From assembly GCA_954871525.1 (NCBI GenBank), contig OX940862.1:13350501-13414500 (forward strand): a DNA stretch of 64,000 bases, in the 5' to 3' direction. A model generated the notes under the pieces. That model worked only from the letters and a program-made list of their open reading frames with translations, was not told the origin of the DNA and made no database searches. This DNA comes from Parietaria judaica. Its lineage: Eukaryota > Streptophyta > Magnoliopsida > Rosales > Urticaceae. Of the stretch, positions 1 through 12,500 are shown piece after piece. The translations under genes and the position numbers were made by a program. Positions within the stretch are counted from its first letter, which is position 1. Every line of letters begins with the position of its first letter.

Positions 1-1743
1 AGGTTTGAGCAAGCCGGGAGACTGATCAATGAGTTCAAGGAATGTGGGAATACAGCTTGCGATGTTTGGATAAAGAGTCTCGTCCGAGCCGGCAGATTCG
101 ATGAAGCCTTGGAGTATTCATTGAAGCAGAATGACTCCAATGATTATGTCCCAAACATATTTTGTTCTAACATGTTGGTAAGTAAGCTTTTGTGGGAGAA
201 CCGGCTTGAGGAGGCGTGTGAATTGTTAATGGAGATGAACGAGAGTAAGATTTTTCTCGATGATGTCACCATGAAAGCTGCGTTGTGCTTATTTTGCAAA
301 GCCGGCATGGTTAATGCCGCTCTCAACTTTTTCAATACGAGCTCCGAATTTCGGCTTTCTTCTTATAGTATGTCATATAACTATCTGATCAACACTATGT
401 GCGGGGATAAGGCCATCGATCATGAGCATTTTGTTTTGCAAAATTGCATCGAGCGAGGTTATTATCCCGGTGAAAAGGCATTTTCTATTCTCACAGACGT
501 GTTAATCAAGGAGGGAAAACTTCACACGATGAAGCAGATTCTTCTCTTTGGTTTTGAGAGAAACGTAATCCGAAGCGGTGTGGATTACGACAAGATTATT
601 TCGGCTTTGTGCAGGGGTAATTGCTTAGAAGATGGTCACTTGATATACGGGAAAGCGAAAGATACAAACAAAGTGTTTTCTGAAGACACTTTCTATAACT
701 TGATCACCGGTTTCGTCAAGTCGAATGATGGAGATGTTGCTGCAAGAATTCTCGTTGAAATGCAAGAAAGCGGTTATGAACCAAGTCGTGACCTGTCTTT
801 TTCCGTTATCCGTTGCCTATGCCAGATGGATAATACCGAAAAGCAATTTATTGAACTATTGGATTCCCATTTAGCCCACCAAAAATCAAATTGTCATCAA
901 ATATACAACCTTTTTATCGATATTGCAGGTCATGCCCAGAAACCCGACCTATCAAGAGAAGCGTACGAGACGATGCTAAGAAACGGGACAAAACCCACTT
1001 TGCAATCCGACATTCTTATGCTGCAAACTTATTTCAAGAGCAGAAGAGTTTCAGACGCTGTGGCATTCTTTGAAACTCTGCGTGAGAAAAGAGAGTTTGG
1101 AAGAAAAATATGCCATGTCATGCTAGCCGGGTTATGCAAAGCTGACATGGCAGACACTGCACTTTCGTTCTTCAACGAAATGAAAGCAAATGAATTGCTT
1201 CCAACAATCCAATGCCACGAGCTTCTCATCAAGCTGTTGTGTTCCAATGGAAAATACGATACAGTGGTTAATATCGTCAAGGAATATGAAAAAAACGGTC
1301 GGCTCTTCACGTCCTTCATCGGAAACACGCTTCTATTGAATTCCTTTCAGAGCCCTGAACTCTATGATGCTTGGAATTGTCTGAGCAAGAACGATTCCAA
1401 CGATATATCCAAAAGCTCAATGCTCGGTCAACTAATCGGGGTGTTCTGTGACCGTGTTGAGCTGACAGAAGAGCGTTTAGAGGAGCAAACCGAGAGGTGT
1501 TTCCCTCTTGATCTCTTCACTTACAACTTGTTGTTGAGGAGGCTTTGCTTGGAAGACATGGACCGTGCTCTCGGTTTGTTCTATCGGATGTGCGAGAAGG
1601 GTTTCAAGCCTAATCAAAATAGCTATGAAACTCTAATCCATGGATTTCTGAGATTTGGGAAGAGAGAAGAAGGCAAAAGATGGTTTGAAGAGATGATTAA
1701 AAACCGTTTTCGTCCATCGGAGAGTACCGCAAAGTTACTATAG
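1..1743 (+). CDS. P-class PPR protein, C-terminal part (5' truncated by window)
   Basis: The frame is open from base 1 and ends at the TAG at 1741-1743, so 580 residues are visible and the true start lies upstream. The protein is built of degenerate pentatricopeptide repeats of about 35 residues, with typical pieces such as LCKADMADTALSFFNEMK, LLCSNGKYDTVVNI and a final GFKPNQNSYETLIHGF repeat. It has no E, DYW or SMR tail, so it belongs to the P class. Such proteins are helical-hairpin RNA binders that usually act in mitochondria or chloroplasts in RNA stability, splicing or translation. The targeting peptide is not in view, so the organelle cannot be told. The repeats diverge strongly from consensus, which makes RNA-target prediction unreliable. 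No intron interrupts the visible part, as is usual for plant P-class PPR genes. The family call is firm; the orthologue is unknown to me. Confidence 0.9.
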   Translation, partial: RFEQAGRLINEFKECGNTACDVWIKSLVRAGRFDEALEYSLKQNDSNDYVPNIFCSNMLVSKLLWENRLEEACELLMEMNESKIFLDDVTMKAALCLFCKAGMVNAALNFFNTSSEFRLSSYSMSYNYLINTMCGDKAIDHEHFVLQNCIERGYYPGEKAFSILTDVLIKEGKLHTMKQILLFGFERNVIRSGVDYDKIISALCRGNCLEDGHLIYGKAKDTNKVFSEDTFYNLITGFVKSNDGDVAARILVEMQESGYEPSRDLSFSVIRCLCQMDNTEKQFIELLDSHLAHQKSNCHQIYNLFIDIAGHAQKPDLSREAYETMLRNGTKPTLQSDILMLQTYFKSRRVSDAVAFFETLREKREFGRKICHVMLAGLCKADMADTALSFFNEMKANELLPTIQCHELLIKLLCSNGKYDTVVNIVKEYEKNGRLFTSFIGNTLLLNSFQSPELYDAWNCLSKNDSNDISKSSMLGQLIGVFCDRVELTEERLEEQTERCFPLDLFTYNLLLRRLCLEDMDRALGLFYRMCEKGFKPNQNSYETLIHGFLRFGKREEGKRWFEEMIKNRFRPSESTAKLL

Positions 1744-2339
1744 TTCCGTTTTTGGTTTTAAATGTGTACATAAATTTATTGAATCTTATAAAAGGCCCTT
1801 ATACAAGGTATCAAATAAGATTATTTTGGATTCAATCTATTGTGTAAACCTTTTCATGAATCCTCTTTTCAGGGTTAGTCAAAAATAACGACAATAGTTT
1901 AAATCGACGATATCAAAATTTAGAAAACGACGATTATTCACATAAAGGACATTAAATTTATATGACAATTGGGATGGAAGGAAAACGACATAAAAAAATA
2001 TAAATTAAAAACATACAAACATATACAAGAAAAAAATTAACTGAAAAATATTCCTAACTAGAAAAATAATAAATAATAGTAAAAAAATGATATTAATACG
2101 AATAAAAAGCAATTAAACGACATCGAAATTGAAATGAAAATGTTGATGAAAAACGACATAATGATAGTTTCTTATGTACTATTTGAGATACTAAGAAAGA
2201 AAATAAACTAGTCTTTTAACTTTTCTCGATGTTAATGAAGTGCCTTTTTATTTTACTTTTCCTGGAACTAATATATAGGCTTAAATTAGCGATCTTTGTC
2301 ACCCGTGAGGAATTTTTCTATTAAATACCAATCTTTTTA
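1744..2339. other. AT-rich 3' flank, no gene seen
   Basis: This is the 3' flank of the PPR gene. It is AT-rich with no long ORF and no recognised element. AATAAA-like and TATAAA-like runs occur near 1780-1790, but I cannot place the poly(A) site. Confidence 0.6.
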
Positions 2340-3310
2340 GGGTAAACTGCGGCTAATGTACCCAATGTTTGATTTTCTGCGGATTATGTACCCAATGTTT
2401 ATTTTTGGCGGCTAATGTACTCAATGTTTGATCCGTTAGATATTTTTGGGTTTTCCGTCAGTTGACCGTTAGAGAGTTATATGTACACTTTTCGTATTTT
2501 TGACATAACTCACTCATTTTTTATCCAAATTTTATGCACGACATATGGTTGGAAAGATAAGAGATAGATCTACAACTTTAATGTTTTAAGTTTTGTAAAA
2601 TCAGTTTTAAAAAAATACGAAATTTCAAGTACAACGTAAAACTGGACATTAGTTTAATGCAAAATATTTGTTTCGAGCAAATTTTAATATACTTAATGAC
2701 TTTTTATGATGAAACGTAAAACTAAAAAGTTGTAGATAAACTTTTTATCTTTCCAACGGTTGTTTATTTATAAATTTTGGACAAAAAATGAGTGAGTTAT
2801 GCCAAAAATATAAAAGATGTGATGTGAAATAATATTTCATATTTTTGGCATAACTCACTCGTTTTTTGTCCAAAATTTATAAATAAACAACCGTTGGAAA
2901 GATAAAAAGTTTATCTACAACTTTTTAGTTTTACGTTTCATCATAAAAAGTCATTAAGTATATTAAAATTTGCTCGAAACAAATATTTTGCATTAAACTA
3001 ATGTCCAGTTTTACGTTGTACTTGAAATTTCGTATTTTTTTAAAACTGATTTTACAAAACTTAAAACATTAAAGTTGTAGATCTATCTCTTATCTTTCCA
3101 ACCATAGGTCGTGCATAAAATTTGGATAAAAAATGAGTGAGTTATGTCAAAAATACGAAAAGTGTACATATAACTCTCTAACGGTCAACTGACGGAAAAC
3201 CCAAAAATATCTAACGGATCAAACATTGAGTACATTAGCCGCCAAAAATAAACATTGGGTACATAATCCGCAGAAAATCAAACATTGGGTACATTAGCCG
3301 CAGTTTACCC
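2340..3310. mobile_element. Foldback Mutator-like MITE, 971 bp, with 9-bp TSD
   Basis: The element starts GGGTAAACTGCGGC at 2340 and ends with the exact reverse complement at 3310. The two arms (about 2340-2810 and 2840-3310) are inverted copies with only about three mismatches that I could find by eye, leaving a loop of roughly 20-30 bp. The 9-mer ATCTTTTTA lies directly outside both ends (2331-2339 and 3311-3319). A 9-bp target-site duplication with long inverted repeats is the hallmark of Mutator-like (MULE) foldback elements. Each arm opens with three iterations of a unit of about 30 bp beginning GCGG[CA]T[TA]ATGTAC. There is no transposase ORF, so it is non-autonomous. Confidence 0.9.
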
Positions 3311-3350
3311 ATCTTTTTAAATCGTTGCAACTTGCAACATTATATTATTA

Positions 3351-3730
3351 AGGATTAATAGCAGTTAAGTATCCAATATTTTCATTTTGTGGTATTATAA
3401 ATTCAAATTTTTTATTTCACGGCTAAAGTTATCAGTGTTTACTATTTTGTTTCTCTTTAAAATCCAATCTACTTTTTTAATTGATTTAGCAGAATTTTGA
3501 ATGTGTTGTTGACGAATTTCCCCAAGTTTCTAGTGACACATGTCCATGATTCAACGGTAAATCCAAAATTATGTTAAATCACTTGAAAAAAGTAGACAAA
3601 ATTTAGAAAGAATCAAAATAATGAGCGTTAGCAACTTCGGCCGCTAAAAATAGTTAACATTAGAAATTTCTTCAGTGAGAAAAAAAATTATGTCACTATA
3701 AACAAAGGTACTTATGTTGCTATTAATTCT
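3351..3730. mobile_element. Decayed MITE with imperfect terminal inverted repeats
   Basis: The left end reads ATTAATAGCAGTTAAGTA and the right end, on the opposite strand, reads ATTAATAGCAACATAAGTA. This gives an imperfect inverted repeat about 380 bp apart. The end pattern (TTAATnGC..AAGTA) resembles the MULE-type elements at 2340 and 58083. I could not find a clean 9-bp target duplication, so the boundaries are approximate. Confidence 0.5.
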
Positions 3731-4263
3731 ATTACTTATTTATTATCAAGATTAAAAAATAAAATAAAATTGAAGGTCATGGTGTTCATTTACTCTTACT
3801 ACTTACTAGGATTGTGATTATTATTGAATTCGGTTGTAGAGAATAAGATTCTTGTGCAGCCTAGTCCTACCAAATTCAAAACTTACAGTATCACTTGTAA
3901 CAGCTGTTTTTTAATTAAGGCCAATATGTGATAATTTCTTAGCAGTTGCCAAAGTTCATACGCTAATCCAAGCATGTTTAGTGTAAAAGTTATTCAGAAA
4001 GTGTAAAATAAAACCTTTTATTACTAAATTAGTAAGAGTCGACGACGCGATTAATAACATTAGGATAGATAGATACACTAGTATAATGGCTGATTGATTT
4101 CATGTAATTGTTTAAATGTGTTTTAACTTGTTCATCGTGTTAAACTTGACTGTAGTTTGTTTTGTAATTGTTGAAGTTTATTGGGCTTGATTCGTGTTAT
4201 GTTTGATTATCTACTTGATGGCCTATTCTTTTAACTCTTAAGATTAATGGCGACATACATGCC
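3731..4263. other. AT-rich intergenic DNA, no gene seen
   Basis: I see no long ORF, no recognisable gene fragment and no clear repeat here. TACATGCC at its right end (4256-4263) is the left target-site duplication of the next element. Confidence 0.5.
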
Positions 4264-4525
4264 CATCGGCGGAACTAGGATTCCAGGGTAAGTTGTGTTT
4301 CAATTCTATTAATATCACTAAAGTTATATATTAAATATAGAGTTAAAATACAAAATATGGGGTGGTTTCAGGTTTTCAAGAGTTTAAGCTTTGGAGTGGT
4401 TGGCGTTTGACTAAGGAGAGGGGAGTTTATTTGAATAAAATTTTAAAAAAATAAAGTCATATTAGTGTTTTTTACAAATATGGGTGGTTTCAACCCCACC
4501 CATTTTGTTTGTACATTTGCCATTG
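4264..4525. mobile_element. hAT-like MITE, 262 bp
   Basis: The element begins CATCGGCGGAACTAG and ends ...TTTGCCATTG, so its termini (CATCGGC and CAATGGC on opposite strands) are a short imperfect inverted repeat. The flanking 8-mers are TACATGCC (4256-4263) and TATATGCC (4526-4533), matching at 7 of 8 positions. An 8-bp duplication and a GGCGGA-type end fit non-autonomous hAT elements. There is no coding capacity. Confidence 0.65.
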
Positions 4526-4591
4526 TATATGCCCAAGTTGTTTTAAAATAAGGCGACATGGATAGTGTTTGACATCGTTTTGTATTTCTAT

Positions 4592-5709
4592 TTTTGTATT
4601 TGCATTTTTATTTTTCAAAACAACTATATAAATATGTTTTATAAATGTGATAGATAATTATTTTGTTACTTCAAAGGGTTATATTTTAGTACATTATATA
4701 TCTTGTGGACTTGATTTTTTAGTACATTATTTTAGTACATTATATATCTTGTGGACTTGATAGATAAATATCTTGTGGACTTGATTTTTTCTTCTCTTGA
4801 TTCAAAATACAGTTGAACCTCTATAAATTAATACTCGATTAATTAATAATTTATTTCGGTCCCGATTATACTAACGTAGTTCAATTTTTACCTCGATAAT
4901 ATAATAAATTTCTATGGTCCCCACCTTATTAATTTATAGAGGTTCAACTGTATTCGTCAAAAGGGAGTTCTTAAGTACTTCTTATTAAAACACTTGATGC
5001 TGCATAGTTTTAGTTATGTCGACGTATAATAATAAGTAATATACACGTTTTGTAAATAATGTATTTTATAGTTATGATCTTTATAAACTTGCATGGATCT
5101 CGAAATAATTTAGCATTCTATAATAGCGGTGGCATATGCTTAATCTCAAAAGGGGCACTCAAAACTCAATTGCGTAGAAGTCTTTACTGTAATTTCAATT
5201 TCTACTAGTTTGTTGTGTTTTACGGAACTTTTTGCTTTTGTATATAATTATAAATAGCAAGTAATTTACGCTTACGAGAAGATTAATTTCTTATTTTTAA
5301 ATAGTAATATACAATCACAAACTAAAATATAAAAAATCAATTTACCTCTTACTTTCATCTGATTCAAGAAACACATATGAATTTATTATAACATTAAGGG
5401 TCAATGGCGGCACGGCACGTGTGGCATGTATAAAAATAAAGCGATATATAAGCAAGTTTTTCTTCTTCTTTATTTTTGCCCTCTTGGGTGACATACATCA
5501 ATCAACCTGTTAATTATTTGGTGATACTTTAAAAAAAAAAAAAAAACATATACTTGGTGATACTTGTCACTTTTGTAATCAATCATTTCCCAAAATGCTT
5601 TCAAACATTTTTTTTTCTTTTCAAAAACATGTTTAACAAAATAATTATCTATCACATGTATAAAACATATTTATATAGTTGTTTTGAAAAATAAAAATGC
5701 AAATACAAG
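4592..5709. repeat. 75-bp inverted repeat pair about 1 kb apart, with nested insertions
   Basis: The segment at about 4592-4668 is the near-perfect reverse complement of about 5634-5709. The flanking phrase GGGTTATATTTTAGTACATT follows both arms in direct orientation (about 4676 and 5711). The interval contains the Emigrant-like MITE at 4810-4950 and a short tandem duplication of ATATCTTGTGGACTTGAT (4700-4790). It looks like nested or rearranged repeats rather than one clean element. Confidence 0.6.
4810..4950. mobile_element. Emigrant-like (Tc1/mariner-pogo type) MITE, 141 bp
   Basis: The terminal inverted repeats read CAGTTGAACCTCTATAAAT at 4810 and its reverse complement ending at 4950, flanked on both sides by TA. 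The sequence closely matches the terminal repeats known for the Arabidopsis Emigrant MITE family (CAGTAAAACCTCTATAAAT), mobilised by pogo-like transposases with TA duplication. A second copy lies at 21766-21923. Confidence 0.85.
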
Positions 5710-6523
5710 AGGGTTATATTTTAGTACATTATATATGATTACTTCAAAGTTCTACATAATTTATGCCTTAATCACTCACCAGTCCACAAGATGATTAGAA
5801 TTGCTCCCTCAAGCTGTAATATTTTTCAATTTCTTATCCTGAATTTTCAATTTTTTTACCCCTAATTATCTTTATATTTCAAATTGACGTATTGATTAAA
5901 GCTAGATTTCCCTCAAGTTTTTTAGTTTTTTTCCATCCTCGACATTTGTAACATAGTTACTTCATAATATTATATCTGTTAATAAAATAAAATATATATA
6001 TTAATGCTCACCCCTACCCCTGAGTGACATATTATCAAGCTGTTAGTATATGATGAGGATTTTATAGTACATTTTTCACCTTCAAAAACAATTTAATTAC
6101 CACATATACATATGGTTATATAGGAGAAAAAAAATCATTAACCAGGTTAAAATTCGCTCATCCCTGTGTTGCTGCATACAAGCGATTATTTGGAATCTCC
6201 GGCGAAAAAGACGACGACAAACTCAAGAGGGAATCTGAAAATTGACTCTTTCTTTATTAGTTTTCATACGTACTAATACTATGATGATATTTTTCTTTTT
6301 GCTCAAGATTCTTGACAATTACGTAAAGTGGGAGGTCGTCAACTTTTTCTCCATTTTACCATATTGGTTAACTTTCGAGCTTCATAAGAGCCATGTCTTC
6401 TGAAAGTCTAACCAATATCCACTTGTAATCTAAAAAAGTCTAAAAGTATTTTGACATGGCAGAATTGTATTTTCCGCCATGTTGCCTGAGGATTTGAAAT
6501 TTATCGTGCAAGATTGTACGACG

Positions 6524-6556
<33 letters not shown>

Positions 6557-8213
6557 CGGTGTGCAAGCGATATTTTATAGTGGTATCATAATTTTTTAAA
6601 TTTGAACGTCCATCTTATATTACTGTTTCCGTTTTGTTTGGCTTTGATGAAATTGTGAGAGCTCTATTGTGTAATTTGCGTTTTGATTTTAAGTCTCTCA
6701 AGATTAAAATAGACATTTTCACACAGAATTGGGGGTATTTAAGAGCCAAATTCAATCAACCTTTTAATATTTGCTTGTTTGAGGGTTATCAACGAGCACA
6801 ATATAATTAAAAATTTGCCCCAAAAGGACCTGAAGAGTCGAAAGTTCTCGAAGTTGATTGACGTACGAGACTGCTTTCGACTTCCGGAGCACCACGTTTT
6901 ATTCACTGAAGCTGTATAATCGTGTATCGTAGTAACTTTACGTGTGCCTGCGTAAAAAAAATGTTTAATTATTTTGAGATCGCCATGCAAGTTTATAAAG
7001 AGCTTAAATATAAAATACATATAGAACGTGTATATTACTTCATATTAATATATGAAGTATGACTAAAACTATGCAGCTTCAAGTCTTTTTAAAAGAACTC
7101 TCTTATCTAGTTGATGAATATATATCTTGAATCGAGGGTAATTAATCTTGATTATAGGATTTTCATTAAATGCAAGAGTAATATAGTACATTATATATAT
7201 ATATATGATCATTTCGAAGTTCTACATAATTATTCATGAGCTTAATCGCGCACCACAAGATGATAAGAGTAATATTAATTGCTCTCTCAAGTTGTAATAT
7301 TTTTCAATTTCTAATTACAAATTCACAAATCATATAGTTAAGTTAACACGTCAAATTTTATTTTTATTGGCTTTAATTAAGATCTCGAGATATCGCTATC
7401 AAATAAATTAGAAATATATCAAATAGATAAGTTAGCACATCAACATTCAGTGTTATTGTATTTTATTATTCTTCACAAGCGAATGCTTCATGCTTGATTA
7501 AAATAATTAATATTTGAAGCGAAACTCATTAAAAAAAAAAAGATTTAGTTGCATTATTAAGATTATTTTATATGCATATAATCATTTTGACCATAAATAG
7601 AATTTATAAAGGATTTTATATAATCAAAATCACTTTCCACCGTTTCTTAAACGTTATACGTAAAGATATATTACGATACCCTACGATATAGATACATATA
7701 ATTTATTTTATAAAATAATAACATAATGTATAATATACCCCTAATGCAGATGTCACATATATAATAAAAATCATTATATTGATAAAATATAAAATAAAAT
7801 AAAAGCTACAATAGACTGTTCTCACAATAAAATCTTATATCATAAATAAAAGAATAATATAAAACCTTAATATATAAAAAATGAACTGAATTTATACGAT
7901 TTACTTACGGAATAATTAATTGATAAATGATATTTACGGGCTAAATTGACCATATATATAGTTATATAAATAAGTTTAAATTGTGAAACTGATATTTTTA
8001 TTCTATTTTATTTAAATTGTGAAATTTATATAAACATATTAACTTATATTTTTATTTTATTAATTATGTTGTTCAATAGGTGAATATAAAAAAGTTTTAA
8101 TAAACTTTAAAATATATAATTAAATAAATTAAGTTAAATTAGTGTTTAAATTAATTTATCATGTTAAAATATTTGACTTTGTTAATATCGTTTAATATGT
8201 AAACACAATGAAC
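5710..8213. other. AT-rich intergenic DNA with repeat fragments, no gene seen
   Basis: It contains a poly-A/T run (5527-5547, just upstream, and a 29-bp T tract at 6524-6552). A dispersed direct repeat links about 5712-5850 to about 7180-7315; both copies carry TAGTACATTATATAT, GTTCTACATAATT and TTGTAATATTTTTCAATTTC. One minus-strand ORF at 6739-7020 has no family signature. Nothing here supports a gene. Confidence 0.5.
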
Positions 8214-8803
8214 TAGGGCTGAAAATAAAACTAAAAAATTAGGTCAAAATTTGAATTCGAAACCGTATCCAAATTAAAATGAGGTATCAGGTATTATAAT
8301 TCTAAAAACCGGATACCCGGTACTCGGTATAATACCTGGATTTTTTTATTATTATTTTTCATTCAAATTATTTATAGTTTATTTATTTGACTTGTAATAC
8401 TTTGTTTTATCGTCAGATCATATCTTTACCGTTGATGTTGATAATTATGATGCGCCGAACGAAGAAATAATGGCAAAAACGAAGAAAAAATCGAGAGACT
8501 ATTTTTTTATTATTTTAATTTCAAGACAATGGATGTATGTTTTTTTTTATGAGGCAATTTTTATTTTGAAATAACATATTTGAAAAAAACAAAAAACGGA
8601 TATGGATAAAAATCCGAATCTGGTTGAAAACTTGAATCCAGTTTTCAAAATCGAGTCTAGGGTAATAAATCCGGGTTATAAAAATTAGATACTTGTTTTT
8701 TCGGGTACACGTATTTCGGGTACCATATATTAATTTTCGGATACCCGGTTTTCGAATCCACGTAGCTTAAAAAACCGGGTATCCGATCTGGTTTCAGTCT
8801 TTA
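8214..8803. mobile_element. hAT-like non-autonomous element rich in GGATACCCGG motifs
   Basis: The left end TAGGGCTGAAA pairs with the right end TTTCAGTCTTTA as an imperfect inverted repeat. Inside both ends are opposed copies of the ACCGGATACCC / GGGTATCCG motif (about 8310 and 8720-8780). This build is common among plant hAT-like MITEs. The 8-bp flanks (CAATGAAC and AAAGAACA) agree poorly, so the exact boundaries are uncertain. There is no transposase. Confidence 0.5.
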
Positions 8804-9549
8804 AAAGAACACAGTTAGTATATAGGGCGGGTTGAAATCTCATCTTGTAATACGATTAATGAATACGACGAATCTATATAAAATTAATAAAAAACGCTTA
8901 AGCCACAACACGAAAATACTCATCACCTAACACCTGTATATTATTAATTTACTAATATTAATCAAAAGGGAACATTTTGGCTTATCCGTTTTAACACCCC
9001 AAATTAATTAATACATTTCTTCTTATAAAAGCCTCCAAATAAAAAAGTTAATTTAAACGTGGCGTGGAGTTCGGAGTATAAAGTATTAATAATTCCAACT
9101 GCATAAGTAATGAACTTGGAGTCCATTCTTTTCGTTTCTTGAGAAGCTCAATAAATAATGCATGGTGAGTTCTTTTCTTTCTTCTTTATCTGAAAAGAAA
9201 TCCCATTTTTTTCTCTTTCGAAAATAACATCTTTGTCGTTCATGGTATGTGTCTCTCTGCATGGTAAAACCCAAACACACTTGTTTGTCTCCACTCCACT
9301 GCCTTCTTCTCCTTATCCAAACCAGAATAACTGCGTTAAGGTTTCCATATACGAACGACAGACAGAGAGCTGGACCACGTACGAAATCAAACAAGAAGCA
9401 AGAACGCAGATACACACACGCATAAAGTATCGACTTTCATGTGACGAGAAGAAGAAGAAGCTTGTGAGGGTAGTTAATGCCTTTCTTGGTGTTGGGGTGT
9501 GGATGAGAATATAGATTCTTGGAGGGGGGGAAGCGGACACGGGAGAGAA
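8804..9549. promoter_or_regulatory. Upstream region and probable 5' leader of the glycosyltransferase-like gene
   Basis: This stretch carries no gene. It turns from AT-rich to a CT/GA-mixed leader-like sequence from about 9160. Several ORFs here, on both strands, lack any family signature and overlap the leader. A TATA-like run occurs near 9075-9080, but I cannot assign the transcription start. Confidence 0.4.
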
Positions 9550-12500
9550 ATGGAGGGGTCGTCGGAGCAGAAATCGGTGGAGAGAATGGTGTCGCAGAAG
9601 GCCATGCAGATCATGGGGAGGCCGTGGCAGAGGTGCGCGGCGCTGGGGTTTCTGTGTGGGGTCGGGATGACGTCACTCTTCTTGGCTGCTCTCGCGTCGG
9701 TCGGGACTTTGGGGGTTTTCATCTCTCTGAATCAGCCTTCGTCTTCTTCCTCAACCTCGGCTTATACCAGTGGTGACTACTCTTTACTTTGATTTTTTGT
9801 TTTTTATTATTTATTTTCTGGGTTTCTTTTCAGCTTAATTGTTTTAACACTACTTTCTGATTTTATTATTATTATTTCACGATATAAATTCTCAATATTT
9901 CTTTTTAAAAAGTGGAATATTTTTTTTTTGGTCTAATTTGGTTTTCCTAATTTTAATTTTTGTCTCAATTTCTTTTGCTTGAGTTCTAAGGAAATTCAGT
10001 AGTGGGATAATTATTAACTAGTCTTTATTTTTTTTTTGGTCTAATTGCTTGAGGTCTAATTTGGATTATTATTTGTGTTATTTTCTTGTGGTAGAGTCAG
10101 AATATTTTCTTAATCACGTGGTATTTTTCTGTCTTCCACTTTTTATCTTTTTGGACTAACTTGCCTTTGCTTGAATTCAAAGAAAATTTAAGACTGGAAT
10201 AATAATTATGCAGTGATCATGTTCTTCAATGAGATCAAGCACTTTTTAGGAGGAGTTTAAGTACTGGTTTTGTGAATGTTGATCAAGTATTTAATAAGCT
10301 AATATTTTCTATATGAATGATTAATGTTTGGATTAAAAGCAAGTCTAAGTTAGAGTGTTTATAGCTTCTTCATGAATTATAAAATATATAAGATGATTTG
10401 GCAAATCAGCTTCTTTATTTGACTTTCTTTCTATGCTATATTATTATTATCAGATTTTCATTTAAAAAAATCAACTCATGTGATCTTTGTTTATTATTTC
10501 ACCAGTCATTTTTTATGTTTAATTAAATTAGCATATAATAATCTCATTTCATACCCCAATTAAGGTGAAAATAATAAAGCCCATAATTCCAGTTCTAAAC
10601 CCCGGATCAGGTTTAAACTTTAAAGTAAATATTTAAAATTAAAAAAATTAAATATAAAAGAAGAGGAAACTTGGTTTTATGGGTACCCGCAATTTGATCC
10701 GGGTTTTGGAACCAGGCCTTGTTTTACGCCTAGACTTATTTAACAAATTCATCAAATAACACTAAGCATAAACGTTTGCTCTTATTCTTGAAGTGAAATA
10801 TTTATATAAATTTGGATAATGAAAAAAAAAAAAGTTCTTTAATTAATGTTCATCTATATTTTTTTCAGCAACAGAGTGCAATTTAGACCCAAAAATTACA
10901 CAAAAGATATTTGATTCAACCAGAAGCGAAGAAACGAGCATCGAGGAGAACGCCTCGTCATTGTACTCGGCATGGAGCTCTTTACTCGCCGGATTGCCAT
11001 TCGAAGCAGATGATAATCTGCGGAAACTCGGGTTTAGCGGATTGAATATCCCTCAAGCTCCTCACTTGGAGGACTGTGAGTTGAGACTCCGACAAAACGA
11101 GCGGCTTGATAAGCGCAATGGCACCGCCAATTTCCCGCCATGGACGAGTTGGAAGGGAGAATTGAGTACGTTCCGAGCTGCGACTGCGAGCGAGAGCTTC
11201 GCTTCGTTTGAGCTTGAAGCTGCTTCTGATGGAGCTTATCCTCCGTGGGTGCGTTATCGAGCTCTTCATCCGACAAGAATGTTGAAAAAACAATAAATTA
11301 AGATTGAATAGAACTAATGCAGGGGTTCAAAACGTAACAAGGAATTTACTGACGCGTAATAGATTCGAATTTGAGCTGTTGATCATTTTTTGACTTTGAT
11401 GTTTCTCTTGCTTGTTCCTCAAGTTATAATCTTGATATATATGTAATATGATTGTGATCATTTTCTGCAGATAAGCGGGTCCGATGAAGAAAACTACCCG
11501 TTGACTCGAAAAGTGCAGAGAGACCTGTGGCTCCATCAGCACCCGTTGGACTGCAGAGATCCCGGGGTGCGGTTTCTCGTGGCCGATTGGGAGAGAGAGC
11601 CCGGGTACGGAATCGGAGCTCAGATTGCTGGAATGACGGGCCTGTTTGCCGTTGCGCTCAATGAGAAACGGGTGCTCGTCACTGGATATTACAACCGGGC
11701 CGACCACGACGGCTGTCAGGGTACACACCGAAACACATTTCCCGGCTAGAAATTACGTATTGTAATCATAATAGTAGCTTGAGCTCGTACAGATTTTGTG
11801 ATCAGGATCGTCTCGTTCGAGCTGGTCGTGCTACTTTTTCCCAGAGACGTCGCAAGAGTGTCGGGACCGCGCACAAGAGCTCATTGGAAGTGAAGAGGCG
11901 TGGCGGCAGGGAATCGTAACAGGGAAGCAAAGCTATCGCTCGAGGGAAATGTGGAGCGGGCCCACTCCTCGGTAAGGCTACATAACACCGTGTCGTATAG
12001 GAAAAGTATATATCGCTCGTTTTGTCACTGACGCTGAGGAGTACAGGATTTGGGGAAGCCCTTGGAGCTTCCTGCAACCGACGACGGAAGTCAACGGCAG
12101 TTTGATCGCTTCTCATCACAAAATGGACCGGAGATGGTGGAGAGCACAGGTACGGATTATTTTGAGTTTTCAAATTGATTTTCCGAATTAAAGTGACAGA
12201 GTTTTACCCATGTGATTCGTACAGGTGGTGCGCTATCTGATGAGATTTCGGAGCGAATACACGTGCAAGCTGATGAACGTCGCTCGCCACTCGGCTTTCG
12301 GGCAGGAAGCGGCGGTCATGGTTGCCAAGAGTTTTCCAGGCGAAAGATCTAAGGTTTAACCAATCCGGCTCCTTGTTTTTGTGGAAAACTTGAATTTTAC
12401 GTAAATTCTAAGATTTCGTCTTTCGCAGGAAATCACGACTGACCAGAGGCACGACATCGAAGATTTCGTGTGGTCAAACCGAAAGGCTTGGACGCCACAA

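Noticed and set aside
6739..7020. 93-codon minus ORF in the gene-poor stretch
   Set aside because: No family features and surrounded by repeats; likely chance.
9086..9540. Overlapping ORFs on both strands upstream of the glycosyltransferase
   Set aside because: No domain signature; the region is leader and promoter of the downstream gene.
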